Positions 10,567 through 20,291 of a DNA stretch of 64,000 nt are shown piece by piece. The DNA is from Tannerella forsythia (GTDB taxonomy: Bacteria > Bacteroidota > Bacteroidia > Bacteroidales > Tannerellaceae), in the NCBI RefSeq assembly GCF_001006485.1, contig NZ_JUET01000139.1, positions 1-64,000 on the forward strand, in the 5' to 3' direction. Below the pieces are notes generated by a model. That model had not been told where the DNA came from and searched no databases. It saw only the letters and a list, made by a program, of their open reading frames with translations. Position 1 is the stretch's first letter. Every line of letters begins with the position of its first letter. The translations under genes and the position numbers were made by a program.

Positions 10567-12273
10567 TTACCAGCCAGGGTTCTGTACCAATTTGTCGTTC
10601 TTATCGATTTCCTCTATCGGTATCGGCCAGAGGTAATCACGGTCACGTACGACACGCTGATAGTATTTTGCACCGGTGAAACCCTTTTCCCATTTCCCAT
10701 CGAGCAGTTTCTTTAAGAGATCCCAACGGCGCAGGTCACTGAAACGTAACCCTTCGCCGGCCATCTCCACGGCGCGTTCGTGCATGATACGCCTGAACAC
10801 TTCTTCTTTTGTCGATGCTTTCAACCATTCGGGACCACTGTTCAGGCCAGGCATCTCCACACGCGCTCTTACCTGATTGATCAGCTCGACGGCACGTGCC
10901 TGATTCCCTGTTTCGTTGTGACATTCGGCACACATCAGCAGCACGTCGGCATAGCGGATGATCGGGAAATTGATCGGCGTATGCTCGCGGTTCGTCAGAG
11001 AACCGCCCATATCGTATTCAGGAACGAATTTACGCCAGGGATATGAGTCAGACATACTTCCGTTGATACGGATAAAGCCGTTTTTCTCATTTACTCCTCT
11101 GGCAACTACATACTCACAATCTTTACGGGCATTAGACACCCATCCATTGTAACGGGAATAAGGCAAAATGATAGAAGCTGCCATGCGAGGATCGCGTTTA
11201 GCATACATTTCAAGCAGTTTCTCCTTTGCTGAGGGATAAGCTTTCACCTTTGTTTTATCGGGCGTCAACGAAGCCCGGAACGTTTTATCCTTTACTTTGT
11301 TATCATTCTTGAAACCGGGAACAAACTCATCCCAGTCGAACGGTCGACCATCTTTCCATTCATACGAATCTACGAAGGTCGTTGCGGCCATCACATTATT
11401 CCAACAACTTCCGTAAGCAGCGCGTGTACCCATGTATTTAGCCATCGGCATACCGAACTCGGTACCCACACCGCTCATGTTTTGCACGGCAAAAATCATT
11501 TCGGAGCTCTCATCGCCACCGGGCTTAAACAAAGCAGCATAATCCGGATAAAGAGTAATGCCCGAAGTTTTGATCACTTCTTCGAAAACATCGGCTGCTT
11601 CCTTATATTTTTTACCATAGAGAAGTGTTTTTCCTTTCAACGACAGAGCAGCCCAACGGGTAGCTCTCCCGCGATTCGGTATATCCCACTCTGATGGAAG
11701 GGTTCGAGCTGCTTCGTCTAAGTCTTTGAGGATAAATTCATGGACAGCCTCTTGCGTATCTCTGGGTTTGAGCATATTCGCAAAATCTTTGGCTACAACC
11801 GTCGTCTCGTCATACAGCGGTACCCCTCCATAGAAATCACAAAGCGTAAAATAATACAATGCTCGCATAAACCGGGCTTCACCTTTGTAGCGAGCCTTTA
11901 ATTCATCGCTCATCGTAATTTTATCTACATTCTGCAGCACGGCATTAGCCCGTGCAACACCTTCGTAGAGGTTGGCGAATTTTCTGGCGCAATAATCTTC
12001 CGAACTGTTATAAGTACCTCGGGAAATACGGAAATACGCAGGATCATCATAACCGGTGCCAATATCGGAGAGACAGTCGAATCCGTACTGAATCCCGAAC
12101 ACATGATCGTTTTGCATCTGGGCATAAACACCCATCATAGCCTGATCGGCATGAGTCTGAGTTTTCCAGAACGAATTTTCGTCCAGAGCGTCGGCCGGTT
12201 TTCTGTCGAGGTCATAACACGAAAAGAACAGAGCGGCCTGTATCATCGATAAAAGAATATATTTATATTTCAT
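10567..12273 (-). CDS. SusD-like surface glycan-binding lipoprotein
   Basis: A 568-residue SusD/RagB-family protein. The signal peptide ends in the lipobox F-F-S-C, the N-terminal SusD-like segment begins DLDRKPADALDENSFW, and TPR-like helices follow. The C-terminus has the family hallmark: ERAVEMAGEGLRFSDLRRW, then DYLWPIPIEEID. It would sit on the cell surface as the lid of the SusC transporter encoded 11 bases upstream. Partner and context point to a uronic-acid polymer ligand; the binding residues are not predictable by eye. Confidence 0.94.
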   Translation of the reverse strand: MKYKYILLSMIQAALFFSCYDLDRKPADALDENSFWKTQTHADQAMMGVYAQMQNDHVFGIQYGFDCLSDIGTGYDDPAYFRISRGTYNSSEDYCARKFANLYEGVARANAVLQNVDKITMSDELKARYKGEARFMRALYYFTLCDFYGGVPLYDETTVVAKDFANMLKPRDTQEAVHEFILKDLDEAARTLPSEWDIPNRGRATRWAALSLKGKTLLYGKKYKEAADVFEEVIKTSGITLYPDYAALFKPGGDESSEMIFAVQNMSGVGTEFGMPMAKYMGTRAAYGSCWNNVMAATTFVDSYEWKDGRPFDWDEFVPGFKNDNKVKDKTFRASLTPDKTKVKAYPSAKEKLLEMYAKRDPRMAASIILPYSRYNGWVSNARKDCEYVVARGVNEKNGFIRINGSMSDSYPWRKFVPEYDMGGSLTNREHTPINFPIIRYADVLLMCAECHNETGNQARAVELINQVRARVEMPGLNSGPEWLKASTKEEVFRRIMHERAVEMAGEGLRFSDLRRWDLLKKLLDGKWEKGFTGAKYYQRVVRDRDYLWPIPIEEIDKNDKLVQNPGW

Positions 12274-12284
12274 GATGGTATGGA

Positions 12285-15200
12285 TTAAAATGAGAGATTA
12301 ATTCCGGCTACAGCTTGCTTCATCGAAGGATAATTCAAACCGGAAACTTCGGGATCGAATCCCTTGTATTTAGTAAATGTAAAGAAGTTCTCAAGACTGC
12401 CATAGAGACGTATACGCTCAATACGAACCTTTTGTGTCAGTGATTTAGGGAATGTATATCCGAGTTGGATATTGCGTATTTTCAGAAATGCTTTGTCTTC
12501 GAGATAGAAGTCACTGGCTATGGTATTCCTCCTGTCGGAATAGTCGAGCAGACGCGGATAGGTAGCATCCGTGCGCCCTTCATACCAGCGGCCGTCGGCT
12601 ATGGCTTTATTGATTTGGTATCCTGTGCGGACTGTAGGAGTGTTATACGGCGAATGTTGCCAGTAAACTTTCACACCGGCCTGTCCTTGCAGAAGAACCG
12701 AGAAATCGATCCCCTTATAGGAAGCTCCCAGATTCAACCCGAAATGGTATTTGGGATTAGGTCCATCGCTTACGACGGTACGGTCTTTTTCATCGATTAC
12801 CCCGTCGCCGTTGATATCTTTATAAAGCAAATCCCCTTTCTGAGGTCTTCCGTAAGCGGCAAACGGATTTACTTTTTTGCCGTTGACGACCGGCGCATTA
12901 TCGATCATTTTCTGCACGAGTGCCAAGTCTTCATCCGTTTGGATGATGCGGTCGACCCGAAGCATATATTGAGCATTGATCGGCAAACCCTCTTTAATCA
13001 TGTTCGTACCTGAGAGTGAATATTCTTTTCCTTTGAATTTGTCCACATTGTTCGTAATATGGGTAAAATTCACCTCGGCCGAATATGAGAAATCACCAAT
13101 CCGATCACGCCATCCGAGCGTTATTTCGATACCCCTGTTTGTTACCTGTGCGCTGTTCTGTTTGGGAATGGAAACCGTTCCGTGTACTGCCGGCGCCGGC
13201 AAATTAATCAGAATATTTTTTGTTTTTTTATCGAAGTAATCAATCGTACCCGTCAATCGATTTCCGGCCAAACCGAAATCGATTCCGAAGTCGGTAACAT
13301 AAGTCGATTCCCATGAGAGATCGGGGTTAGCAATCGCAGGTTGTGCCAAGGCGGTCATTGCTGTATTATTGAGCACATAACCTAATTTATGATTATGGAA
13401 AATATTGGAATAGGTCGATAAGGCATCGTAATTGCCTACCGAATTATTTCCGAGCGAACCGTACGAAGCGCGCAGTTTCAAGTTCGACAATCCTTTTTCC
13501 GTCAGAGGTGCCATAAACGCTTCCTGGTCGACACGCCAAGCTCCTGATACAGAAGGAAAATAACCTCGGCGTTTATTCTTTGCAAAGCGTGAAGAGGCAT
13601 CGGTACGCAAGTTAATCTCAAGCAGGTACTTATTATCCCAATCAAGATTAAGTCGCCCGAAGTGCGAGTGCATCACCCACTCGGTGCGTGATCCGGACGA
13701 TGACGATTCACCCACTGCGCCATCAATCACATCCAGATTCGGATCAATCAGGTTATAACGACGGGCGGAAAACTTCTTTTCCCGATATAATTCCTGGCTC
13801 GCACCTACCATTGCTTTCAGGTTCATCCGGCTGTCGAATAAAGATGTTTCGTAGTTTGCGACAAGGTCGTTGAAGAAACGTTCGATCTTATCACTTACGT
13901 TTGTGATGCTTGTTTTCCCTGCACCGGGCAATGTAACGGTATTATCGGTAAAGTTCCATCCATCAAGAAATACGGGTTTGCGATCCTGAAAAAGGTCTAC
14001 AAACTCATACGAATACGAACCTGTAATCGTGAAACCTTTGAAGGGATTCAGTACGCCGAAAAAACGTGTACGCATATTGTTCTTGCGCGTATTTCCGGAT
14101 ACCGAATTAAGTCTCCGCAACGGATTGTTATTGGCCGATTGAGAAGCATCCTCAAGATTATTCATTGCTCCGTAACGGCCGTCGGGCGAGCGGAATACCA
14201 TGCCCGGCGTCGTAGCGGACGTGTACGTAAAGACATCCTTAACAACAGAACCTGCCGCCGGTCCCATATTCGATACGTACCCACTCAGCTGCATCCCTAT
14301 TTTGAGCCATGATTTGAGGTTGGCATCCAGATTCAGACGTGCATTGTAACGGGTGAAACCTGCATTTTCCATGACCCCCGGATTGTCTAAATAACCGAAG
14401 GAGCCGTAATAGCGCATATTCTTAGAACCGCCGCTTACGGACAAGGTATGATTGGTAGAGACCGACGGGCGAAATGTTTCGTCTACCCAATCCGTATTCG
14501 GATATTTCAACGGATTGCGTCCGGCATCATCGCGCCATGCTTTGATTGATTTGTCGGAAAATACACGAGACTTACCCGAATTTTTCCAACCTTCGTTGAC
14601 CAGTTCCATATAGTCTGCATAATTCGAAACGGGGGTCAGTGTCTTGCGAATCGACTCGGATGAAATATACCCGTTGTAATCGATCTTCACATCCCCTTCC
14701 TTTCCCTGCTTCGTTGTGATCAACACAACACCATTGGCTGCCCGTGATCCGTAGATCGAAGCTGAGGCGGCATCTTTGAGTACGGACATCGACTCGATAT
14801 CCTGCGGATTGACCGTGTTGATACCTGCCTCGACCCCGTCGATAATGATCAGTGGCGCTGAGGAGTTAAGCGTTCCCTGTCCGCGCACCAAAATGCCGGC
14901 ATTGTCATCGCCCGGTTGATTTTTTCCGGAACGTACCGATACTCCGGCCACCATACCGGCCAGCGCATGAGAGGTGTTGGTGATTGGACGACTTTCAGTC
15001 AGTTCGTTCATGTTGATTGATGCAACCGACCCCGTCAGATTGACTTTCTTCTGCGTACCGTAGCCTACAACAACTACTTCGTCGAGCAGTTGATCATCCT
15101 CCGACAAGATAACATCGATGGTCGATCGCCCTTCGACTGCAATTTCCTGCGTTTTCGTACCGATGTAGCTGAACACTAACGTAGCTCCCGATGGTACATC

Positions 15201-15410
15201 CCTAAGTTCGTACCGACCGTCCATGTCGGTAATTGTACCTTGATTTACATTGCCTTTGACGATAACTGTTGCACCGATAACAGGCTCTTTCCGTGTGTCG
15301 GAAACCGAACCGCGTACCGTGATTCCGCTCTGAGCGAAAACATACAGAGGCAATAGTCCGATGCATGCAAGGATACATCTTCTCCAAAAATCGTTAACTG
15401 TTTTCTTCAT
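12285..15410 (-). CDS. SusC-like TonB-dependent oligosaccharide transporter
   Basis: A 1041-residue outer-membrane receptor. After a signal peptide of about 26 residues comes a carboxypeptidase-D regulatory-like domain (about 30-105, with VIGATVIVKGN and the G-T-I-T-D-M-D-G turn). A TonB-box-like region LDEVVVVGYGTQKK is followed by the plug domain, with the SusC hallmarks VLKDAASASIYGSRAANGVVLITTK given here in parts: VLKDAASASIYG and SRAANGVVLITTK. A 22-strand barrel follows. It ends in an aromatic residue (INLSF), usual for outer-membrane barrels. There is no N-terminal STN domain, so no direct anti-sigma signalling is predicted. Confidence 0.96.
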   Translation of the reverse strand: MKKTVNDFWRRCILACIGLLPLYVFAQSGITVRGSVSDTRKEPVIGATVIVKGNVNQGTITDMDGRYELRDVPSGATLVFSYIGTKTQEIAVEGRSTIDVILSEDDQLLDEVVVVGYGTQKKVNLTGSVASINMNELTESRPITNTSHALAGMVAGVSVRSGKNQPGDDNAGILVRGQGTLNSSAPLIIIDGVEAGINTVNPQDIESMSVLKDAASASIYGSRAANGVVLITTKQGKEGDVKIDYNGYISSESIRKTLTPVSNYADYMELVNEGWKNSGKSRVFSDKSIKAWRDDAGRNPLKYPNTDWVDETFRPSVSTNHTLSVSGGSKNMRYYGSFGYLDNPGVMENAGFTRYNARLNLDANLKSWLKIGMQLSGYVSNMGPAAGSVVKDVFTYTSATTPGMVFRSPDGRYGAMNNLEDASQSANNNPLRRLNSVSGNTRKNNMRTRFFGVLNPFKGFTITGSYSYEFVDLFQDRKPVFLDGWNFTDNTVTLPGAGKTSITNVSDKIERFFNDLVANYETSLFDSRMNLKAMVGASQELYREKKFSARRYNLIDPNLDVIDGAVGESSSSGSRTEWVMHSHFGRLNLDWDNKYLLEINLRTDASSRFAKNKRRGYFPSVSGAWRVDQEAFMAPLTEKGLSNLKLRASYGSLGNNSVGNYDALSTYSNIFHNHKLGYVLNNTAMTALAQPAIANPDLSWESTYVTDFGIDFGLAGNRLTGTIDYFDKKTKNILINLPAPAVHGTVSIPKQNSAQVTNRGIEITLGWRDRIGDFSYSAEVNFTHITNNVDKFKGKEYSLSGTNMIKEGLPINAQYMLRVDRIIQTDEDLALVQKMIDNAPVVNGKKVNPFAAYGRPQKGDLLYKDINGDGVIDEKDRTVVSDGPNPKYHFGLNLGASYKGIDFSVLLQGQAGVKVYWQHSPYNTPTVRTGYQINKAIADGRWYEGRTDATYPRLLDYSDRRNTIASDFYLEDKAFLKIRNIQLGYTFPKSLTQKVRIERIRLYGSLENFFTFTKYKGFDPEVSGLNYPSMKQAVAGINLSF

Positions 15411-15467
15411 GATTCATTTGAATGTTTTGTAATATGGTATTTCCTTTTCTAATTGTATGTGGATAAA

Positions 15468-16685
15468 TTATTTCATGTTCTTTTTTCGAATCAGCGCCTC
15501 GAGAAAATAATAATCGGCATAGTTTAAAGGCACGTCGATTTCGTTATTGTGCGGGATGCTACCCACAGAGTGCATCAGCAGGAAATTTCCGTTCGTACCC
15601 ACGATAGCCTTGTAAGAAGAGCTCGACAAAGAACGAATAATTTTGTCGGCCGTTACCCTGTAATCCGTCTTCCCGAACGATGCCAGTTCATACAGTGCCG
15701 AAGCCGTGATAGCGGCAGCCGATGCATCGCGCGGTTCGTTGGGGATACAAGGAGCATCATAGTCCCAATAAGGGACCAGGTCTTCCGGTAAATTCTTATG
15801 ACGGAACATAAAACGATAGATTCTATCGGCCATTTCAAGATAACGCTGATCTCTTGTATAGCGATAGCAAACGGCATATCCGTAGATAGCCCATGCCTGC
15901 CCACGCGCCCACGACGACTCGTCGGCATAGCCCTGTGCAGTATATTTGCCGCGCACACCTCCTTGTTTTTTATCGTAATCGACTACATGATAACAGCTAC
16001 CGTCTTCTCTGAAATGATTATCCATCGTTACATCGGCATGCGATACTGCTATTTTATAATATGCAGAATCTCCGGACAGCGCTGTAGCCTTAAAAAGCAA
16101 CTCGAGGTTCATCATATTATCGATAATGACCGGACACATCCACCCGCGTTTACCTTGCCAGCCCCGGTCTTCATCCCAGCTCTGAATCACGCCGGCTGTC
16201 GGGCGAAACCGCGTCGCCAATGATTTGGCCGCTTCGATCAGCACCTCTTTGTATGCTTCGTTACCGGTGACCCGTAACGCATTTCCAAAGCTACTATTGA
16301 TCATAAAACCCACATCATGATGCCATTTGAGATATTTTACCGAATCAAGGTCTTCCGTATATTTTACGCCTGTGACCTTCCAGCACTCCTCTCCGGTCAG
16401 ATCATACATATAAAAAAGCGTACCGGGAAAGAATCCGCTTGTCCAATCGTCCTTCGAGATGTATTGTACTTTCCCGTTGTGAACGGTTCTGGGATTAAGT
16501 ATCCGTCCGGATTCCTCGATCAACCGTACTTGGAATCCGATTTGTTGCATAGCTGTTCGTATGACCGACGAAACAGAATCTTCTTCCGAACATATCTCCG
16601 TATTCCGCAAAGTCGTCTCTTTCGGACTACAACCGAAAAAAACGAGAAACAGAAACGCCGAAATCAAAAAAACGTTTACTTTCAT
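15468..16685 (-). CDS. GH88 unsaturated glucuronyl hydrolase
   Basis: A 405-residue lipoprotein (signal ending LVFFGC) with the (alpha/alpha)6 fold of GH88. The two expected acidic residues are visible as D124 in HHDVGFM and D189 in IIDNMMNLE. SWARGQAWAIYGY and the N-N-E-I-D-V-P-L-N-Y-A-D-Y-Y end are also family-typical. It releases delta-4,5-unsaturated uronate from the non-reducing end of lyase products by hydration, and the sugar then feeds KduI. It is the first gene of the unit with susC and susD (gap to susC 57 bases). Confidence 0.93.
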   Translation of the reverse strand: MKVNVFLISAFLFLVFFGCSPKETTLRNTEICSEEDSVSSVIRTAMQQIGFQVRLIEESGRILNPRTVHNGKVQYISKDDWTSGFFPGTLFYMYDLTGEECWKVTGVKYTEDLDSVKYLKWHHDVGFMINSSFGNALRVTGNEAYKEVLIEAAKSLATRFRPTAGVIQSWDEDRGWQGKRGWMCPVIIDNMMNLELLFKATALSGDSAYYKIAVSHADVTMDNHFREDGSCYHVVDYDKKQGGVRGKYTAQGYADESSWARGQAWAIYGYAVCYRYTRDQRYLEMADRIYRFMFRHKNLPEDLVPYWDYDAPCIPNEPRDASAAAITASALYELASFGKTDYRVTADKIIRSLSSSSYKAIVGTNGNFLLMHSVGSIPHNNEIDVPLNYADYYFLEALIRKKNMK

Positions 16686-16746
16686 GAAGTATCTTCTCTT
16701 ATTATTTTATTAGATGTGTTCTTAAATTATATCATGATTTGCGGGA

Positions 16747-16754
16747 CAAATATA
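16747..16754 (-). promoter_or_regulatory. -7 element for the GH88-susC-susD unit
   Basis: TATATTTG on the minus strand matches TAnnTTTG and lies about 60 bases upstream of the GH88 start, leaving a leader of roughly 55 bases. Confidence 0.55.
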
Positions 16755-17048
16755 GGAGCCGAAAAGAATGCAAAGGGGGTAAAATCGTACATTAGACACC
16801 TCTTTTCGTACGGAAATGTGTAAAACAGGGAAGTACGCTTCATCTCTATTACATCGAAAACCGGATAGTTCGTTTGGACTGCAAAACTTCGGAGTATTCT
16901 GCAACCTTAGGATGAATAAGCACCTACAAGAGCCCTTAAAAGTATTACCTTTCACGGACTCTTCGACAAAAAAGTTTGTAAATTTGGATATTAAACGAAA
17001 GTCACACACATCGGGATGAAATATAATGGTACGTTCGGAATTTTACCC

Positions 17049-17056
17049 TACCTTTG
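17049..17056 (+). promoter_or_regulatory. -7 element directly abutting dgkA
   Basis: TACCTTTG is followed by AAGC and then the dgkA ATG. If transcription begins 4-7 bases after the element, as usual in this phylum, the message would be leaderless. A second candidate, TAAATTTG at 16979-16986, would give a normal leader. Confidence 0.45.
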
Positions 17057-17060
17057 AAGC

Positions 17061-17447
17061 ATGATTCAAGAGAAGAAAAAATTTTCTATCCGGCGTTTAT
17101 TCCGGAGTTTCAGCTATGCCGTACGGGGGGTCCGTCAAGTGATTTGTGCAGAACAAAACGCACGAGTACACATTTGTGCACTCATATGCGTCGTTGTAGC
17201 AGGGATGTATTTCCGGCTATCGTCGACGGAATGGATCGCTGTTGTCCTTGCAGCCGGCGGAGTATTTGCAGGAGAGACGTTCAACACGGCCATTGAAGAA
17301 TTATCAGATGCCGTATCCCCTCAATATGACAAACGTATCAAACGAGTAAAAGACTTTTCGGCCGGCGCCGTACTGATCACGGCTATCACAGCAGCTATCG
17401 TTGGTCTGGTGATTTTTATCCCTAAAATTGTCGAGCGATGTTACTAA
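17061..17447 (+). CDS. dgkA: Diacylglycerol/undecaprenol kinase family protein
   Basis: A 128-residue small membrane kinase of the DgkA family. A basic amphipathic N-terminus (FSIRRLFRSFSYAVRG) precedes three transmembrane segments (about 38-52, 57-75 and 100-122). The catalytic/metal motif G-E-T-F-N-T-A-I-E-E-L-S-D lies at about 70-82. It phosphorylates diacylglycerol or undecaprenol in the inner membrane for lipid recycling. The small size is normal. Which lipid is used cannot be told from sequence. Confidence 0.93.
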   Translation: MIQEKKKFSIRRLFRSFSYAVRGVRQVICAEQNARVHICALICVVVAGMYFRLSSTEWIAVVLAAGGVFAGETFNTAIEELSDAVSPQYDKRIKRVKDFSAGAVLITAITAAIVGLVIFIPKIVERCY

Positions 17448-17561
17448 AATCCTATTAATAAAAATTGATTCATCATAAATACACAAGTGCTCAACATTCA
17501 TTCTATCCATGCAGCCAAGCAGTCAAAGCGCATATATAAACGTGTTCTTTTGTTTTATCCT

Positions 17562-17569
17562 TATCTTTG
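17562..17569 (+). promoter_or_regulatory. -7 element for tcdA
   Basis: TATCTTTG, a perfect TAnnTTTG match 27 bases upstream of the tcdA ATG. It sits on the upstream TTG that would otherwise open the frame, which rules that start out. Confidence 0.6.
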
Positions 17570-17596
17570 CGCCGGAGTTATTTGGACCATGTAGAG

Positions 17597-18352
17597 ATGT
17601 CGGGGAAAACAAACTTTGAACGTACCGAGTTATTGATCGGTGCGGATGCGATGCGGTACATGAATGCCGCACGAGTGATCTTGCTGGGGGTTGGAGGAGT
17701 AGGTAGCTGGTGTGCCGAAAGTCTGATACGCAGCGGCATCTATCACTTGACCCTTGTCGATTCCGACTGCGTAAGCGGAACAAATATCAACCGTCAACTT
17801 CCAGCTACGACGCTTACCGTAGGGGAAGCCAAAGTAAATGTGCTGAAAAAACGTCTTCTCGAGATCAATCCGGAGGCAGAAATTACAGCTATTCAAGGGA
17901 GATATAATGCCCATACCTCCGCCTCTTTTCATCTCGATTCCTACGACTACATCCTCGACGCCATAGACAGTTTGGAAGAAAAAACGCACCTGATACGGAC
18001 AGCGACGCACACGGATGCCGTATTCTTTTCCAGCATGGGGGCAGCCTTAAAGATGGACCCGTCGCGTATCCGTACGGCGGAATTTTGGAAAGTACAAGGA
18101 TGTCCATTGGCTGCAGCCTTGCGCCGGAAATTGAAAAAAGGTCAATTGCCCGAAAAGAAATTCGTCTGTGTCTTTAGTGACGAAGTTCTCAACAACCGGG
18201 ACTTTCTTCCCGACAGAGCCACCTCATTGCCGGAAGGGGATACACAAAGAGCACGTATCAACGGTACATTGGCACACATCACAGCGATATTTGGATTCAC
18301 CTTGTCAAGCCTCGTTATCAACGATATATACACATCCGTCAACAATGGGTAG
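17597..18352 (+). CDS. tcdA: tRNA threonylcarbamoyladenosine dehydratase (ThiF/MoeB fold)
   Basis: A 251-residue E1-like adenylating enzyme. The ATP-binding GVGGVGSWCAESLIRSG lies near residue 33, followed by LVDSDCVSGTNINRQLPA and the long segment with SSMGAALKMDPSRI. The family cyclises threonylcarbamoyl-A37 to ct6A in tRNAs. The chosen ATG lies downstream of the promoter; the frame is open ten codons further to a TTG. No sulfur-carrier protein gene is nearby, which favours TcdA over ThiF or MoeB. Confidence 0.9.
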   Translation: MSGKTNFERTELLIGADAMRYMNAARVILLGVGGVGSWCAESLIRSGIYHLTLVDSDCVSGTNINRQLPATTLTVGEAKVNVLKKRLLEINPEAEITAIQGRYNAHTSASFHLDSYDYILDAIDSLEEKTHLIRTATHTDAVFFSSMGAALKMDPSRIRTAEFWKVQGCPLAAALRRKLKKGQLPEKKFVCVFSDEVLNNRDFLPDRATSLPEGDTQRARINGTLAHITAIFGFTLSSLVINDIYTSVNNG

Positions 18353-18420
18353 GACTTCTATTCCACTGTTTCTCTCATCCGATGAATTGACGGTTAGTCT
18401 TGGTATTTTTCATTCTTTTG

Positions 18421-18428
18421 TATCTTTG
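18421..18428 (+). promoter_or_regulatory. -7 element for the MscS-like gene
   Basis: TATCTTTG, a perfect consensus match, leaves a leader of about 70 bases before the channel gene. Confidence 0.55.
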
Positions 18429-18503
18429 CATGCAACAAAGATGAGCTTATAAACAGATTACATTCTTCAACAATAGAATTTTACAAATCATAAAAAAAAC
18501 ACC

Positions 18504-19607
18504 ATGATGTTGGATACACTTTACTACGGCAACTCAGTGCAGGACTGGGGAATATCTCTACTTGTTATTATTGGCGCTCTTCTTACTAATAAGTTCATTT
18601 CTATGATCATCAAGAAGATCATCCGAAAAGTTACCGCTAAGAGTCGTACACGCCTTGACGATATACTGATCACTGCCTTTGAAAAACCTGTTTACATGGG
18701 CATCATACTATTTGCGATATGGATATCCCTTGATCGTCTGACATTGGGTGATACATTTCATAAAACGCTCAAAAATGTCTATGAAGTATTAATCACGCTC
18801 AACGTAACGTGGTTCTTTGCCCGGCTCTTCACAGGATTACTTGAAGAAAATCTGGGAGACAAAAAGAATGATGGACAAAAAAGCCCCTTTAACATCGACC
18901 GGAAGCTCCTCCCCGTCATCAAACGCGGAGTACTTATTTTCGTTTGGTTTATCGGTGGAATGATCGGACTGCACAATATCGGTGTAACCGTAACCACCTT
19001 GATCGGAACGTTGGGGATCGGAGGGATTGCTTTTGCACTCGCTGCACAGGATACGATCAAAAATATCTTCGGCGGAATTACCATTTTTACCGACAAAACG
19101 TTCCAAATCGGCGATGTGATCAGTTTCGATCAGATGGAAGGCACCGTTGTCGATATCGGATTAAGAAGTACACGACTTGAGACGTATGACAAGCGGATCG
19201 TCATTATCCCGAACTACAAATTGATTGATGCCTTAATCACCAATATCTCTTCAGAGCCTGCGCGGCGTATTGTCATGGAGATCGGACTGACGTATGATAC
19301 CACACCCGAAAAGATGCAGAAAGCCGTCAAAATTTTACGAAAGATTCCTCATAAGGTGCCGGATGTGGAAGAGAATGGTCTGAATGTGGCATTCGCGAAT
19401 TTTGCAGATTCGTCGCTTGTGATCCGTTTTGTTTATTTCATTCGCAAGGGAGCGGATATTTTCGGGACACGCTCGACCGTCAATTTCGAGATACTTCGTT
19501 CGTTTAACGAGGAGGGCCTGAACTTCGCCTTCCCCTCCAGAACCCTCTATATCGAAAATCATACCGAAACGCCGGAGGTCAAAGCGTTAATAAACGAGCA
19601 ACACTGA
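18504..19607 (+). CDS. MscS-family mechanosensitive channel
   Basis: A 367-residue small-conductance mechanosensitive channel. Hydrophobic segments lie at about 15-36, 63-76, 92-110 and 140-157. The Gly/Ala-rich pore helix follows at about 163-192 (TLIGTLGIGGIAFALAAQD), then the beta domain signature QIGDVISFDQMEGTVVDIGLRST in two parts: QIGDVISFDQMEG and TVVDIGLRST. It would release solutes on hypo-osmotic shock from the inner membrane. The first two codons are both ATG, so the start may be three bases later. Confidence 0.92.
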   Translation: MMLDTLYYGNSVQDWGISLLVIIGALLTNKFISMIIKKIIRKVTAKSRTRLDDILITAFEKPVYMGIILFAIWISLDRLTLGDTFHKTLKNVYEVLITLNVTWFFARLFTGLLEENLGDKKNDGQKSPFNIDRKLLPVIKRGVLIFVWFIGGMIGLHNIGVTVTTLIGTLGIGGIAFALAAQDTIKNIFGGITIFTDKTFQIGDVISFDQMEGTVVDIGLRSTRLETYDKRIVIIPNYKLIDALITNISSEPARRIVMEIGLTYDTTPEKMQKAVKILRKIPHKVPDVEENGLNVAFANFADSSLVIRFVYFIRKGADIFGTRSTVNFEILRSFNEEGLNFAFPSRTLYIENHTETPEVKALINEQH

Positions 19608-19620
19608 TGCTATAAAAGAC

Positions 19621-19661
19621 AAGAAGATGTGTCATAACGATATGTTTCGACACACCTTCTT
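19621..19661. terminator. Hairpin between convergent mscS-like and dps genes
   Basis: AAGAAGATGTGTC (19621-19633) pairs with GACACACCTTCTT (19649-19661), one mismatch, loop of 15. It lies 14 bases after the channel stop and 25 bases beyond the dps stop, so it could serve both. The T-run is short on each side. Confidence 0.55.
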
Positions 19662-19686
19662 TATTGCTCTCAGTAAGCGATCTATA

Positions 19687-20163
19687 TTACGCCATATAAG
19701 CCGTCAACTTCCACAAGCGCGCTTCAATGGCAGCAAGATGCTTACTGGCCAATGCAACCGTACCGTAATCGTCGGCTTCAGTCGCCAATTTAACAAGGTT
19801 ACGGTATTTCTCGTGCAAGGTCTTCATCGAATCGAGTACCTGGTTGACTCCTTTTTCCCAATCCGATACATGATGCGTCTCTTTAATATCCGACTGTTTC
19901 AGATACTCCGAAAAACGGTTTTCAGGATGGCCGCCCAACATGGCAATGCGCTCTGCTACCTGATCGATGGCCGCTGCCTCTTCATTGTAATATTCTTCAT
20001 ACAGCTCGTGCAGTTCGAAGAACTTATCTCCTGCGATATCCCAATGCAATCCTCTCAGATTCGCATAATACACTTGACGGTTGGCAAGTACATCGCTCAA
20101 TCCGTTAATCATCGATTGTACCGCATCGTTCACTTCTTTGCCTGTCTTTTTTTTCGTATTCAT
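19687..20163 (-). CDS. dps: Dps ferritin-like DNA-protection protein
   Basis: A 158-residue Dps. The intersubunit ferroxidase motif is present: LRGLHWDIAGDKFFELHELYEE carries the His and Glu ligands, given in parts as LRGLHWDIAG and KFFELHELYEEYY, with D and E following in AAAIDQVAERI. The N-terminal tail is Lys-rich (KKKTGK), suited to DNA contact. The dodecamer oxidises Fe(II) with peroxide and shields DNA. The gene is divergent from oxyR, whose product normally activates it, with both promoters inside the shared region. Confidence 0.96.
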   Translation of the reverse strand: MNTKKKTGKEVNDAVQSMINGLSDVLANRQVYYANLRGLHWDIAGDKFFELHELYEEYYNEEAAAIDQVAERIAMLGGHPENRFSEYLKQSDIKETHHVSDWEKGVNQVLDSMKTLHEKYRNLVKLATEADDYGTVALASKHLAAIEARLWKLTAYMA

Positions 20164-20211
20164 ATTCTAACTGTTTTTTATATGTTGGTCAATAATGTTA
20201 TTTATTGCATG

Positions 20212-20219
20212 CAAAGATA
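20212..20219 (-). promoter_or_regulatory. -7 element for dps
   Basis: TATCTTTG on the minus strand, about 48 bases upstream of the dps ATG. It lies 35 bases from the opposing oxyR element, so an OxyR site between them could control both. Confidence 0.6.
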
Positions 20220-20254
20220 CAATCATAAATCCCTTTTGTCAAATTGATAATTTC

Positions 20255-20262
20255 TATCTTTG
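20255..20262 (+). promoter_or_regulatory. -7 element for oxyR
   Basis: TATCTTTG, perfect consensus, 29 bases upstream of the oxyR ATG. Its position excludes the earlier in-frame start at 20244. Confidence 0.6.
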
Positions 20263-20291
20263 CATCAATTTTATCAATAAATGGTACAGAG

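Larger units (their letters stand above)
16686..17060. other. Divergent intergenic region GH88 / dgkA
   Basis: No coding frame here has family character. It carries the minus-strand element at 16747-16754 and, for the plus strand, TAAATTTG at 16979-16986 and TACCTTTG at 17049-17056. CGTAC recurs at 16786-16790 and 16807-16811, which could be half-sites of a regulator of the PUL, but the spacing is not informative. Confidence 0.5.

Noticed and set aside
16722-17009. A 95-codon minus-strand frame upstream of the GH88 gene
   Set aside because: It spans the promoter region, has erratic composition and no recognisable family; random open frame.
19627-20247. A 206-codon plus-strand frame opposite dps
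   Set aside because: Antisense shadow of dps; no start context or family resemblance.
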